Assembly: GCA_950022295.1 (NCBI GenBank)
Contig: OX465595.1
Coordinates: 431,514,270-431,578,269 of the forward strand
Reading direction: 5' to 3'
Length of the DNA: 64,000 nt
Origin: Bromus sterilis
Taxonomy: Eukaryota > Streptophyta > Magnoliopsida > Poales > Poaceae
The notes under the pieces were generated by a model, which worked only from the letters and a program-made list of their open reading frames with translations, had not been told where the DNA came from and ran no database searches. Below are positions 1 to 11,255 of this stretch, piece by piece (position 1 is the first letter of the stretch; every line of letters starts with the position of its first letter). The position numbers were made by a program, and so were the translations under genes.

Positions 1-90
1 CTCTAGGGGCCAACGCACCCAAGAGGAACAAGCTCTAGAGTGCCAATGCACTCAAGAGAACAAGCTCTAGAGTGCCAATGCACTCACGAG
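1..90. repeat. Short tandem repeat, 32-bp unit
   Basis: Three consecutive copies of a 32-bp unit beginning CTCTAG and ending AACAAG are visible; the first copy is the most divergent and the last is incomplete. They lie in the repeat fragment that fills the left end of the window. No function is apparent. Confidence 0.75.
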
Positions 91-1740
91 TAACTATCTT
101 CTCAACTTCACTTACTACAAAGAATCCTCGGAGAGAACTCAAGACCGATGCACCAAATGCAATGGCAAGAGCACACGAAGTGCTCAAGTCCCCAACTCTC
201 AAATCCCACCAAAGCAACAAAAGCTATGGAGTAATATGAGAGGAAGAACAAGGAGAACACCAAGAACTCCAAGATCTAGATCCACAAGGTTCCCCTCACA
301 TAGAGGAGAGATGACTTGGTGGAGAATGTGGATCTAGACCTCCTCTCTCTTTTCCCTCAAAAAGGAGCAAGAATCATGGGAGGGGAAGAGAGTAAGCAAG
401 CTCAAAGAGGTCAACAATGGGGGGAAGAACTTGCACAAAGCCAGTGGAGACAAAGGAGGAAGAAAACCCCCTTTTATAGTCTCCCACGAATCCAGCCGTT
501 GGGAACCGTTGGCAGCCCACCAACCACGGTACTACCGCTCGGAGAGCGGTACTACCGTGGTGCGGTACTACCGCACCGAGAGCGGTACTACCGCCCCACA
601 GTACTACCGAAGCCCAGTGCCGTGCCCACTACCGCAAAGTCCAGTGGACTTACGGTAGTGAGTGCGGTACTTGCCCGCGGTACTACCGTGGCACGGTACT
701 ACCGCACTGGGAGCGGTACTACCGCCCCATGGTACTACCGGGGCCAGTACCGTGCCCACTACCGCAAAGTCCAGTGGACTTACGGTAGTGATTGCGGTAC
801 TCGCCCACGGTACTACCGTGGCACGGTACTACCGCTCCAAGAGCGGTACTACCGCCCTGGCAAAACCAGGGAGCCCAGACCACACAACAGATGAACTCCA
901 AATGAAACAGGCAAACCCTGAACTGCCCCAACTTCTGCAAATGAACTCCGATTAAGGCAAACTCAAGATTGATGGAAAGCTAACGAACAGAGTTGCCTAA
1001 TCACGACATATTTCAAAGTGGCAAGGGAGAAATGCCAAACACATAGAGGTGTGAAACCTCTAACCAAGAATAACCGGCAAATCTCCCTCATCGAAAATCA
1101 TAAGAGAAGATGCATATGAAATCCGTTTTCAATGAACACGAGCTTGTCATGAAGAAGACCACAAGCTCCAAAACTCACAAAGAGAAAAGCCAACCAAGAA
1201 CCAATAAAGATGATGCCAAGGATGCAAAGGTTTGAGCTCTCCACGAACGACTCGGCCTAGCCTATAACACGGTCTCCTAACTACTACCAAGAGACCGGTA
1301 AACTAGACACCTATCTAGTCAAACCTTTGTCTTGCGCATAATCTACTTGAGCTTGATGATGAAGATCATGCCCGCCTCAAGTTGGAACATCTTCCTTGAT
1401 TCCTCCGGCTCGATGAAGACTTGTAGATAGCTCCCCCATACACGACCATTATCACCAAATTTTGCTCGATGAAGACTTGTAGATAGCCTCTTTTAGGCAC
1501 ATCTTCACACGACCATTATCACCAAATGGTCGGCAAGCTCGAAGCATACGATATCTTCGTGATGCTCCTCTTGACCTTGCACACATCTACTTGACCAATC
1601 TTTGGATAGCTCCATGAAGAACACCTTGGTCAACACGTAATCTTTATCTTACAACCTTGAAGCCACCATGATCTTCAAGCGTTGCCTATGGACAAACCTT
1701 AAAGTATAACTCAAGGAAACCATTAGTCCATAAAGATTGT
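91..1740. mobile_element. Fragment of an unidentified repeat, probably LTR retrotransposon
   Basis: No coding region is supported here. The sequence contains internally repeated phrases (for example two copies of a stretch around CGATGAAGACTTGTAGATAG near 1411 and 1470) and a block of GGTACTACCG motifs. It stops abruptly at 1740/1741, where the truncated LTR of element A begins. The junction shows no terminal TG or CA and no target duplication, so it looks like a deletion or recombination breakpoint rather than an insertion end. I cannot name the family. Confidence 0.5.
511..860. repeat. GGTACTACCG-rich repeat block with 130-bp duplication
   Basis: The decamer GGTACTACCG and its near-complement occur about a dozen times. 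A larger unit is also duplicated: the phrase starting CGTGCCCACTACCGCAAAGT begins at 621 and again at 751, a period of 130 bp. Inverted copies of the motif (GCGGTACTACCGC is almost self-complementary) allow local hairpins. Open frames across this block are repeat artefacts. Confidence 0.85.
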
Positions 1741-2224
1741 CGGGAAGAGGTCTGCTGGTGCTCCCGATCTCGGAAGCGCGGCGGCGGCGGAACAGAGGCG
1801 AGATCGCGAAAAAGGGTTCTGGCTTCGAGGGTTTCTCATCACGGAGAATATATAGGCGAAGGGGGGCAGCCAGGGGGGCCACCAGGGGTCCAGGTGCCCC
1901 CCTGGCGCGGCCAGCCCCTGGGGCGCGCCACCAGGGCGCCTGGGCCCATGGTGGTGGCCCTCTGGCCCCACCTAGGTTCATCTGGAATGTTTTTCTGCGC
2001 TGATTTTTTATCTGATTTTTCCCGAATTTTTGGAGCACTTTTTATATGGGGGAAAACTGAAATAGAAAAACAACAGAAAACAGGAACTGGCACTGTGGTA
2101 CACTGAGTTAATAGGTTAGTCCAAATATGATCAAAAGTGTATGAAAGTGTATCTAGATCATAGCAATATCACACAAAACATGCATGGAGCAAGCAGAAAT
2201 TATAGATACGTTTTGGACGTATCA
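1741..2224 (-). repeat. Truncated 3' LTR of element A
   Basis: The LTR start (TGATACGTCC on the minus strand) is at 2224. The sequence matches the first ~490 bases of the complete LTR at 15102-16745, including the GC-rich U3 portion and the CTATATATTC TATA region. Roughly 1.15 kb of the LTR is missing beyond 1741, where an unrelated repeat abuts. Confidence 0.9.
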
Positions 2225-5055
2225 ACATCCCCAAGCTTAATTCCTGCTCGTCCTTGAGTAGGTAAATGATAACAGCATAATTTCTGTGGTGACATTCTAG
2301 CAACCATATAAGAACTTTGAAAAGTAAAGCAATCAAGGTTAGAGATTCAATTCAAGTCGTAACATGCAAGAGTCTATATTAGCATTGAAACAAGTAACAA
2401 AAGAACATTAGGTGCAAGAGCTCTCGCTGTCCGTGACTCGAATGTCTCCAAATGGTGTTTGCGTGCAAGAAGGGGGATAGGGAATACGAGAAAAATATTT
2501 ATTTGTTGAGAACTCAATCTACTAAAGTTTCACACTTGGTCTTTTTCTGAAATCTTATCTTGACTCGTCCCCAGACCACTAGCCAGGTACAAGTCAATTT
2601 GATCCACTCCTTTTTCAATATTTTGAGCACTCATGCAATGGATGAGCGTAAGCACGAGAGTTGACACTTTGGATGGCAAAGAGAGGAGTATGGAGGAGGA
2701 AGACAAAAAAGGAGGAGAAAGGCTCACATCAATGAGGACAATCATAGGCAAGAGATGCCAAATGATAGATATCATGTGAGGAGTAGGGATTGCCATGCAA
2801 CAGATGCACATACGAGCTAGGAAGCTCTCTAATGGAACTAGTGGGGGTGCATCTAACTTGCTCGCTCATGAAGACCTAGAGCTCGTTTGAGGAGGCTCAT
2901 CCTTGGAATATGCTAGCCAAGTTCTATAGTGTGAAGGTCCCCACATAGCCATATGCATAAATGATTATCTCTATGGAGTACAAGGATATAGAGGGAGTAC
3001 TAGTGTGGATCTCTCAAAAGGATAGTAGTGTTGCCCCTTTCTCTCTTTTTATTTCTTTTTTTCTCTTTTTTCTATTTTTTTGTATTTTTTGTGGCCTCAA
3101 TGGTTCTTTCTATTTAACTCTCATTTGTCCTCTTTGGGATCTTTTATTGTGTCAACTTTGGGATCTTTTCCTCACTTAAGGGCAACACTCTATTTTACAA
3201 GAAGGTAAAGGAGATCTTTCACACTTTACAAGGTACTCGAAATCATATTGAAGATGTAGCTATCATGATGTATGCAATGTATGTCGCTGCCAGTGTAGCA
3301 GGAACATGTATGACATGAAGATCAAGTCATGAAGAGGTGGATGTTGCATGGCAATATATCTCGGAAAGACTATGGAAATGCCTTGATAGGTAGGTATGGT
3401 GGCTGTTTTGAGAAAAGATATAAAGAGGCTTATGATGACAGAGCGTATCGTGCCAAGGGTTTGGATGTACCGGCGAAGGTGGACACCAACTCTCGGAGTG
3501 AGAAGAAGGCAATGCACGGCACGGGAGAGGCTGGCAAAATATGGGAAGGTTGAAGTGTCAACTTTCAATACTTACATTAGTCTGAAGAACTCATGCACTT
3601 ATTATCGCTAACTCTCAATGTAATAAGGAGGTTCACAAAGAGACAAGTACCCCGAGGAGGAGTGTATGGGGGTTTGGTTATCCTTGCGCATCCTCGACTC
3701 ATGGTACGTGAGTGTACTCAAATATTCGATCCCTCCAAAGATTAGTGATCCATCTAGTAGTTAGAGTTCTCAACTAGTTTTTGTAGGTTTTGAAAATACA
3801 CACGGATTGCCCAAAATACGACACTTATCACTAATAGGCAAGAGCTCTTGACACCAAAAGTTCAGACATTACTCACATCAATACCTCAAAACTATTGCAA
3901 GTTACTACTAGAATTAAATAGCAACCTCAATTACCTACTTCCAAGACAAAACACAACTCAGTGCAACAACCAACTCTCTTAACAAGATAAACAAGAAAAC
4001 TAAAGAGAGTTCCAGCAACAAACTAAACAAAAGCCAAGGCTCTTTCTAAAGACAAACTAAGACTAAAACTAAACATGGCAGCAGCTACGAAAAGATAAAG
4101 AACACACAACAGCAAAAAGATAAGCAGGAAAAATCCTATGATGTGTTCTAGATTGGAGTGGAGCGTGTTTCTCTCCCACACAAAGTAAGATGGGGTCAAA
4201 CTTGTTCTGACCAGCAAGCAAAACTAAAGAAAACTAAAAATAAAACCTAAGAGCGAGTCGCTCCAAGCATAGCACATAACGCATAAAGTGATAAAAATAT
4301 AGTGAGACGAAGGACGGACTGATGATTGTTGATGGAGAAGGGGATGCACGGGGGCATCCCCTAGCTTAGACGCTTGAGTCTCCTTGAATATTTATTGGGG
4401 ATGCACAGGGGCATCCCCAAGCTTGAGCGCTTGACACTCCTGGATCTTCTTTCATCATCTTCCATCGCACACTTGAAAACTCCCTTCATACATAACTCAT
4501 CATCAGCTGATTAGAGAGGTTAGTAACCTTAATAAAACAATTTTTCTCCACTGGATATAAAGATATTCTTGAAGAGCTACTATTTCTCAAGAGTGCCAAA
4601 AAGTTTTTGCAAAGAAAAAGCAAGCTTAAGGTTTGCAAAAGTGAAGAGAGGCAAAACGTGGCAGAATCTGTGAAAAACAGAACAGCAGGTAGTAGAGAAT
4701 TTTTTCGGGGCATTTCTGCAACTCAAATAAAAAAACTCAGAACATACGAAAGTTTCAAAATTGTATAGAGCATGCTGTAAAAAAATTCAGATAAAAAAGA
4801 TGATCTGGTGATTTTATTCGAATTTTTCTGTCAAGGAACAAAATCTGTTTTCTGGACAGCATGTCACAACTTTTGCTTCCCTTATCATAAGAGGCTATAA
4901 CTTGGCACAAAGCTGAAAAATAAAGATACAATGATGTTGCTACAGTAGTAACAAACATCAAGACACAACAAAATCAAAAAAAATAGTAATTCGTTGTGGG
5001 CTGCCTCCCAAAAGCACTTTCTTTTATGCCTTTAAGCTAGGCATGATGCAAAAGA
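2225..5055 (-). other. 3' non-coding internal region of element A
   Basis: This region lies between the gag-like gene and the 3' LTR. Next to the LTR is a purine-rich plus-strand primer site (minus strand AAGCTTGGGGATGT, about 2225-2240). Two GGGGATGC/GCATCCCC hairpins lie at 4340-4361 and 4397-4418. Homologous regions occur in elements B and C. Two sense-strand open frames without internal stops (2530-2811, 93 codons; 3263-3568, 101 codons) are also present in B and C (the 93-codon one is shorter in B), but nothing shows that they are translated. Confidence 0.75.
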
Positions 5056-5934
5056 TCAAGTTGTATCAATCGAATCATTATCAAGATCATCAAAAAGCTC
5101 TTCAATTGTACAAGTAGTCTTAATAGGTCTTTCAAATAAAGGCCTAATGAAGATACTTCTAGGGAGAAAACCAAAAGGCGGAAAATCAATGGGAGATTCA
5201 TTTATAAAATTATCAAAGAGAGGTATTTCTTCCAAAGTTTTCACGGTTTCAACTTCTTTGGCAATGGGTGGTTTATTTTTAGGTCGGGGAACCCTAGGGA
5301 CATAATTGAACTTAGGTTCCCTTCTTGCTGAAGTCTCTACCTTTTTTGGTTTGATTGAGGAAAATGTAGTTCCTAGAGTATTAATGATTTCCTCAATCTT
5401 ATCAATCCTAGAAAGATCCGTATCACGGGATTTGATGACCTCCAAAGTTTTAATAATTTTAAGCATGGAGCTATCAAGCCTATTCAAATTCCCTTGAATC
5501 TTGCGATCCAACTCATTTATCCTAGTTATACTTGGTATTTCTAACTCTATCTTTTCAAGTTTCTTCATAATGTGAGCTAGAGTTATATCTTCTTGTATGC
5601 TAGCAATAGGGAGATTTCCAACAAGATTTTCAATAACATTAAGAGACTCCCAAATCGGGGCTTCTAGGAAATTCCCATTGATAGCAGTATCTTATATGAA
5701 CCTATTCCAAGGAGTAATCCCGACATAAAAATTTCTAAGCAGGATAGTAGTGGATTGCTTCTTGGTGGCTCTTTTTTGAGAATCATTAATTCTATACCAA
5801 GCATCTTTTAAACTTTCGCCACCTTTTTGTTTAAAGGTGAGAACCTCTGTCTCAACAAAGGCGAAAGGGCCAGACATAATAACAACTACTAGCAAGATGA
5901 ATAATTTTTTTGTGATTTTTGATATAAGACACAA
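5056..5934 (-). pseudogene. Retrotransposon gag-like protein, one in-frame stop
   Basis: Read from 5934 down to 5056, the frame encodes about 292 codons. The N-terminal part contains ESLKDAWYRI and LLRNFYVGITPWNRF, phrases typical of plant gypsy gag (Retrotrans_gag-like) proteins. The C-terminal half is rich in charged and proline residues. A single TAA at about 5692-5694, just after the PWNRFI phrase, interrupts an otherwise continuous frame (both halves are in the same phase). No zinc knuckle or protease follows. This gag is unlike the Gag-Pro of elements B and C, although the LTRs are of the same family. Known from the family: Gag forms the cytoplasmic particle. Inference: this copy is dead. 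Confidence 0.75.
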
Positions 5935-6025
5935 AGATAAAAACTAAAAGATAAACTAACAAGACTAAAAAACAAAGGTAAAGGGTAGTGTGCAACTCCC
6001 CTATCTTAGCACTCGGAGTCCCCGG

Positions 6026-7656
6026 TGCTTATTGGCTTCTCGCCCTTCGTTGGTAGGCCCCAAGTGGAAGGCGTGATGCAGTACAGCAGCGAGTTTTACC
6101 TCAATGAAGATACAAAGGTTTGTCTCCAGTAGGACTCCAGAGATGATAAGTAGGTGTCAGCGGCGCAACTGACGCGGACCTGCACACAGACACAGATAAC
6201 TTTATTCCCAACGAAGTTCAGAGAGGTTGTCAATCTCTCCGGTCTTGTTGTTCACAAATGATAAAACGCAAGGGATAATGATAGCAACTTGAAAGTAAAT
6301 GCAGAAAAGTAAATATAGCTTGGACACAATAATGAGGATATGGACCGGGATACCTGATGTTCGCTAGTGATGTCTCTCTCCCAAAAGACGATAAAAATTT
6401 CTATGCGAGGTAAACAAATTACAGAAAGGCAATTGACAAGATTATGAACGCACCGCAATGCTAACTATGCTACAAAAGAAAGGAAGAGGTTCAAAAGCAC
6501 GGGCAGTACGCCAAAATAAGTAGACCGAAATCCATCTGCATCTACTACTAATCATCCACCTTGAGATATCTATCCAGAACATCTCGCTGGTATTAAGTTG
6601 CGAGCCCCACCCAAAGTGTAAACCCAAAGCAACAGACAACTGCATTAAAAAGAACTTTGCGTAAAGTAAACAATCCTTGTAACCGCGGTTACAAGCACCG
6701 TTGTTTTCCCCCTTGTGGCAACATCACATCCCCTAGACTCATGTTTCTGTCACTCAAGCATGTCATCGGGGAGGCATGAACCCACAATCTAGCACAACGC
6801 TCCCTCTTGGAGTCACTACCTACTACTTGACCAAAGCAATAAACATCAACGGAGAGCATGCAAGAATTACTTAGGAACAAAAATACAAGAGATAAGAACC
6901 AAATATATTACTCTATCACAATCTGAACATAGTCTCATAATCCATCAGATCCGATCAAACTCAACATAGCAACAACAGAAATATTACAAAGGTGCCTCGA
7001 TCATGTAGGGCAGCTCACGAGGTCTAAACAATGAAGATCAAAGAGGTGAGGAGAAAATCACATAGCTACTAATCAAGGACCCATGGTCCAAGGAAAACTA
7101 CTCACGAGATATCCGTGGAGCATCCATGGTGGAGAGGAGACTCCCGGAGGTCAATCCTCCCTCCGGCAGGGCGCCGGGAAGAGGTCTTCTGGTGCTCCCG
7201 ATCTTGGAAGCGCGGCGGCGGCGGAACAGAGGCGAATTCGCGGAATAGGGTTCTCGTTCTGGAGTTTTCCCGTGACGGGGGATAAATAGGCGAAGGGGGG
7301 CAGCCAGAGGTGGACCAGGGGCCCCAGGCGCCCCCCTGGCGCGGCCAGGGGTGGGGCCGCGCCGGGTGGCCGCCTGGGCCCCCCTGGCTCCCCTCTGCCC
7401 CCTCCCGAGCTCTTCTCAATGCTTCCGTCACGCTGATTTTTTATCTGAATTTTCCCGAATTTTTCTGACACTTTTTATATGGGGGAAAACTGAAATAGAA
7501 GACAGCAGAAAATAGGAACTGGCACTGGGGTGCACTGAGTTAATAGGTTAGTCCAAATATGATCAAAAATGTATGAAAGTGTATCTATATCATAGCATTA
7601 TCACGCAAAACATGCATGGAGCAAGCAGAAATTATCGATACGTTTTGGACGTATCA
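6026..7656 (-). repeat. 3' LTR of element B
   Basis: 1631 bp, same length as the partner LTR at 13443-15073. It contains the 20-bp perfect palindrome CTTGTAACCGCGGTTACAAG at 6676-6695 and the GC-rich segment upstream of a weakened TATA (CTATTTATCC in place of CTATATATTC). In one stretch of about 110 bases (about 6305-6415 against 13725-13835) I count five substitutions against the partner, so the element is not very recent. Confidence 0.93.
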
Positions 7657-10600
7657 ACATCCCCAAGCTTAATTCCTGCTCGTCCTCGAGTAGGTAAATG
7701 ATAACAAGCATAATTTCTGTGGTGACATGCTAGCAACCATAAAAGAACTTTGAAAAGTAAGCGATCAAGGTTAGAGATTCAATTCAAGTCATAACAGGCA
7801 AGAGTCTATATTAGCATTGAAACAAGTAACAAAAGAACAAAAGGTGCAAGAGCTCTTGCTGTCCGTGACTCGAATGTCTCCAAATGGTGTTTGCGTGCAA
7901 GAAAGGGGATAGGGAATACGAGAGAAAAAAGTATTTTTGTTGAGAACTCAATCTACTAAAGTTTCACACTTGGTCCTCTTTGGAATCTTATCTTGACACG
8001 TCCCCAGACCACTAGCCAGTTACAAGTCAATTTGATCCACTCCTTTTCGATATTTTGAGCACTCATGCAATGGATGAGCGTAAGCACGAGAGTTGACACT
8101 TAGGATGGAAAAGAGAGAAAATATGGTGGAGGAGGAAGACAAAAAGGGATGAGAAAGGATCACATCAATGAGGACAATCATAGGCAAGAGATGCCAAATG
8201 ATAGATATGATGTGAGGAGTAGGGATTGCCATGCAATAGATGCACATACGAGCTAGGAAGCTCTCCAAACTATATGCAAAAAGATCATCTCTATGAAGTA
8301 CAAAGATATAAAGGGAGTACTAGTGTCGATCTCTCAAAAAGGATAGTAGTGTTGCCCCTTTCTCTCTTTTTATTTCTTTTTCTCTTTTTTCTATTTTTTT
8401 CTATTTTTTTGGTGGCCTCAATGGCTCTTTCTATTTAACTCTCATTTGTCCTCTTTGGGATCTTTTAATGTGTCCACTTTGGGATATTTTCCTCACTTAA
8501 GGGCAACACTCTATTTTACAAGAAGGTAAAGGAGATCTTTCACACTTTACAAGGTACTCAAAATCATAAAGAAGATGTAACTATCATGATGTATGCAATG
8601 TATGTCTGTGCCAGTGTAGCAGGAACATGTATGACATGAAGATCAAGTCATGAAGAGGTGGATGTTGCATGGCAATATATCTCGGAAAGGCTATGGAAAT
8701 GCCTTGATAGGTAGGTATGGTGGCTGTTTTGAGGAAAGATAAAGGGAGGTTTATGATGACAGAGCGTATCATGCCAAGGGTTTGGATGTACCGGCGAAGG
8801 TGGACACCAACTCTCGGAGTGAGAAGAAGGCAATGCACGACACGGGAAAGGCTAGCAAAATATGGGAAGGTGGAAGTGTCAACTCTCAATACTTACATTA
8901 GTCCGAAGAACTCATGCACTTATTATCGGTAACTCTCAATCTAATAAGGAGGTTCACAAAGAGACAAGTACCCCGAGGAGGAGTGTATGGGGGTTTGGTT
9001 ATCCTTGCGCATCCTCGACTCATGGTACGTGAGTGTACTCTAATATTCGACTCCTCAGAAGAGTAGTGATCCATCTAATAGCTAGAGTTCTCAACTAGTT
9101 TTGTAGGTTTTGAAAATAAACACGGATTGCCCAAAATACGACACCTATCACTAATAGGCGAGAGCTCTTGACACCAAAAGTCCAAACATTACTCACAACA
9201 ATACCTCAAAACTATTGCAAGTTACTACTAAAATTAAATAGCAACCTCAATTACCTACTTTCAAGACAAGACACAACTCAGTGCAACAACCAACTCTCTT
9301 AACAAGATAAACATGAAAACTAAAGAGAGTTCCAGCAACAAACTAAAAAAAAGCCAAGGTTCTTGCTAAAGACAAACTAAGACTAAAACTAAACATGGCA
9401 GTAGCTATGAAAAGATAAAGAACACACAACAACAAAAAGATAGGCAGGAAAAATTCTATGATGTGTTCTAGATTTTGAAAGTGGAGCGTGTTTCTCTCCC
9501 ACACAAAGTAAGAAAGGATCTAACTTGTTATGAACAGCAAGAAAAGCTAAAGAAAACTAAAAACAAAACCTAAGAACGAGACGCTCCAAGCATAGCACAT
9601 AACGCCTGAAGTGATAAAAAATATAGTGAGACAAAGGACGAACTGATGATTGTTGATGGAGAAGGGGATGCACGGGGGCATCCCCAAGCTTAGACGCTTG
9701 AGTCTCCTTGAATATTTATTGGGGATGCACGGGGGCATCCCCAAGCTTTTGCGCTTGACACTCCTGGATCTTCTTCCATCATCTTCCATCGCACACTTGA
9801 AAACTCCCTTCATACATAACTCATCATAAGCTGATTAGAGAGGTTAGTACCCTTAATAAAATAATTTTTCTCCACTGGATATAAAGATAATCTTGAAGAG
9901 CTACTGTTTCTCAAGAGTGCCAAAAAGTTTTTGCAAAGAAAAAGCAAGCTTAAGGTTTGCAAAAGTAAGGAGAGACAAAACGTGGCAGAATCTTTGAAGA
10001 ACAGAATGAGACCTCGATCCCGAAGCCTTCGGAGTATCTTTTTGATAGGCGCCTCTATCTGTATGGGGAATTCGCTGCTGAAAGATCCCGCCCATTCATC
10101 TTCTCCAGTCTCCAGGTTCTTTTCTGATTACTGATTAATGATGGGTTGCCATCATCTTTCAAATCTGTTGCATGATCTAGACACAGTGATCTGTGAAGGA
10201 TCTTGCAGCTTACTCAGGGCAAGTGACTCATCAGGTTATAGTTGAGGCATTCATTTTGTACCACTATTAGCATACCTTAGTTGCTGTTTGTTCTGGAAGC
10301 ATGGATGCGGAAGCCAATTTTTGAACCAAATCCATCTCTAAAAGATGCATCAATGGTCCTGTTTTAACCATCGTGTCAAATCTATTCTTTCCCCCTTTTT
10401 ACCAGTAAAAACCAACGTGCTACCTTTTGGGCTAAACTGTCATGGTGTTCGTGTGGCACATCCCAAGAACATGTTGCTCTATGTTCCGTCAAAAGGCCCG
10501 CCTTTAGAATATCTCAATAAAGACCTCCCTAAGATCTGGGAACCCAGAGGGGCTCTTGAGATCATTTCATAAATGAATGGCTTTTTCCTCTTTCAATTCC

Positions 10601-11255
10601 TGCTGGGGGAAAATGGCTCCAAAGTGCTCGAAGGCGGACCTTGGCTTATTGGTGGTCGGGTCCTAAGATACAGGTTTCGCTTCTGCTTGGGAGGAATGCC
10701 GGAAGCTACATGCAGGTTTTAGGCGTTGACAACCAATAAATTAGAAATTCTTTTCATTTTAATGACTTGTATTTTATCGATATGAGTGTTCCATAGAAGA
10801 TCAATTCTACATTAGCTATTTCCCGTTTAAAGCATTTCGGTACTAATACTAATATAGTTGTAGAAAGAGTACCCCTTGGTAATTACAGCAGATAGTAAAG
10901 AATTTTTTAGGGGCACTTATGCAACTCAAATCAAAAAACTCAGAACATACGGAAGTTTCGTAATTGTATAGAGCATACTTTGTAAAATTTTCAGCTCAAA
11001 AAGATGAACTGGAATTTTTCTGGTCACGAGGACATAATCTGTTTTCTGGACAGGATGTCACAACTTTTACTTCCCTTGCCGTAAGAGGCTATAACTTGGC
11101 ACAAAGCTGAAAAATAAAGATACGATGATGTTGCTACAGTAGTAACAAACATCAAGACACAACAAAAGCAAAAAGAAAAACCTAAATTCGTTGCGGTCTG
11201 CCTCCCGAAAGCGCTTCTTTAAAGCCATTAGCTAGGCATGATGCAAAAAGAAGAA
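7657..11255 (-). other. 3' non-coding internal region of element B
   Basis: Homologous to 2225-5055 in A and 30851-33492 in C, apart from the insertion at 10007-10885. It carries the purine-rich primer site next to the LTR (about 7657-7672), paired GGGGATGC/GCATCCCC hairpins at 9664-9685 and 9721-9742, and the sense open frames at 8020-8268 and 8584-8889. No pol gene is present. Confidence 0.75.
10007..10885 (+). mobile_element. Inserted block with a DUF4283-like LINE fragment
   Basis: Comparison with the corresponding place in element A (near 4680) shows that 879 bp of foreign sequence separates ACAGAA from CAGCAG. On the plus strand, 10575-10670 reads NGFFLFQF and VLEGGPWLIGGR, the signature of the DUF4283 domain found in ORF1 of plant LINEs and related proteins. 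The remainder resembles neither element B nor an intact LINE; no poly(A) tail, terminal repeat or target duplication is seen. It may be filler DNA captured during break repair. Fragment only, not a working gene. Confidence 0.55.

Noticed and set aside
316..955. Overlapping open frames of up to 192 codons
   Set aside because: They are translations of the GGTACTACCG repeat array (repeating Tyr-Tyr-Arg and Val-Leu-Pro patterns), with no domain.
1649..2106. GC-rich open frames in LTR sequences (also 7102-7471, 14519-14942, 16183-16614, 23827-24226, 33718-34076)
   Set aside because: All fall in the same GC-rich U3/R part of related LTRs, on both strands and in several frames; they are LTR sequence, not genes.
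3329..3611. Plus-strand frames in the 3' region of element A and counterparts in B and C
   Set aside because: Antisense shadows of the 101-codon sense frame; no independent support.
10740..10885. Possible plastid or mitochondrial DNA insertion
   Set aside because: The AT-rich tone suggested organelle origin, but I could not recognise any organelle gene in six frames.
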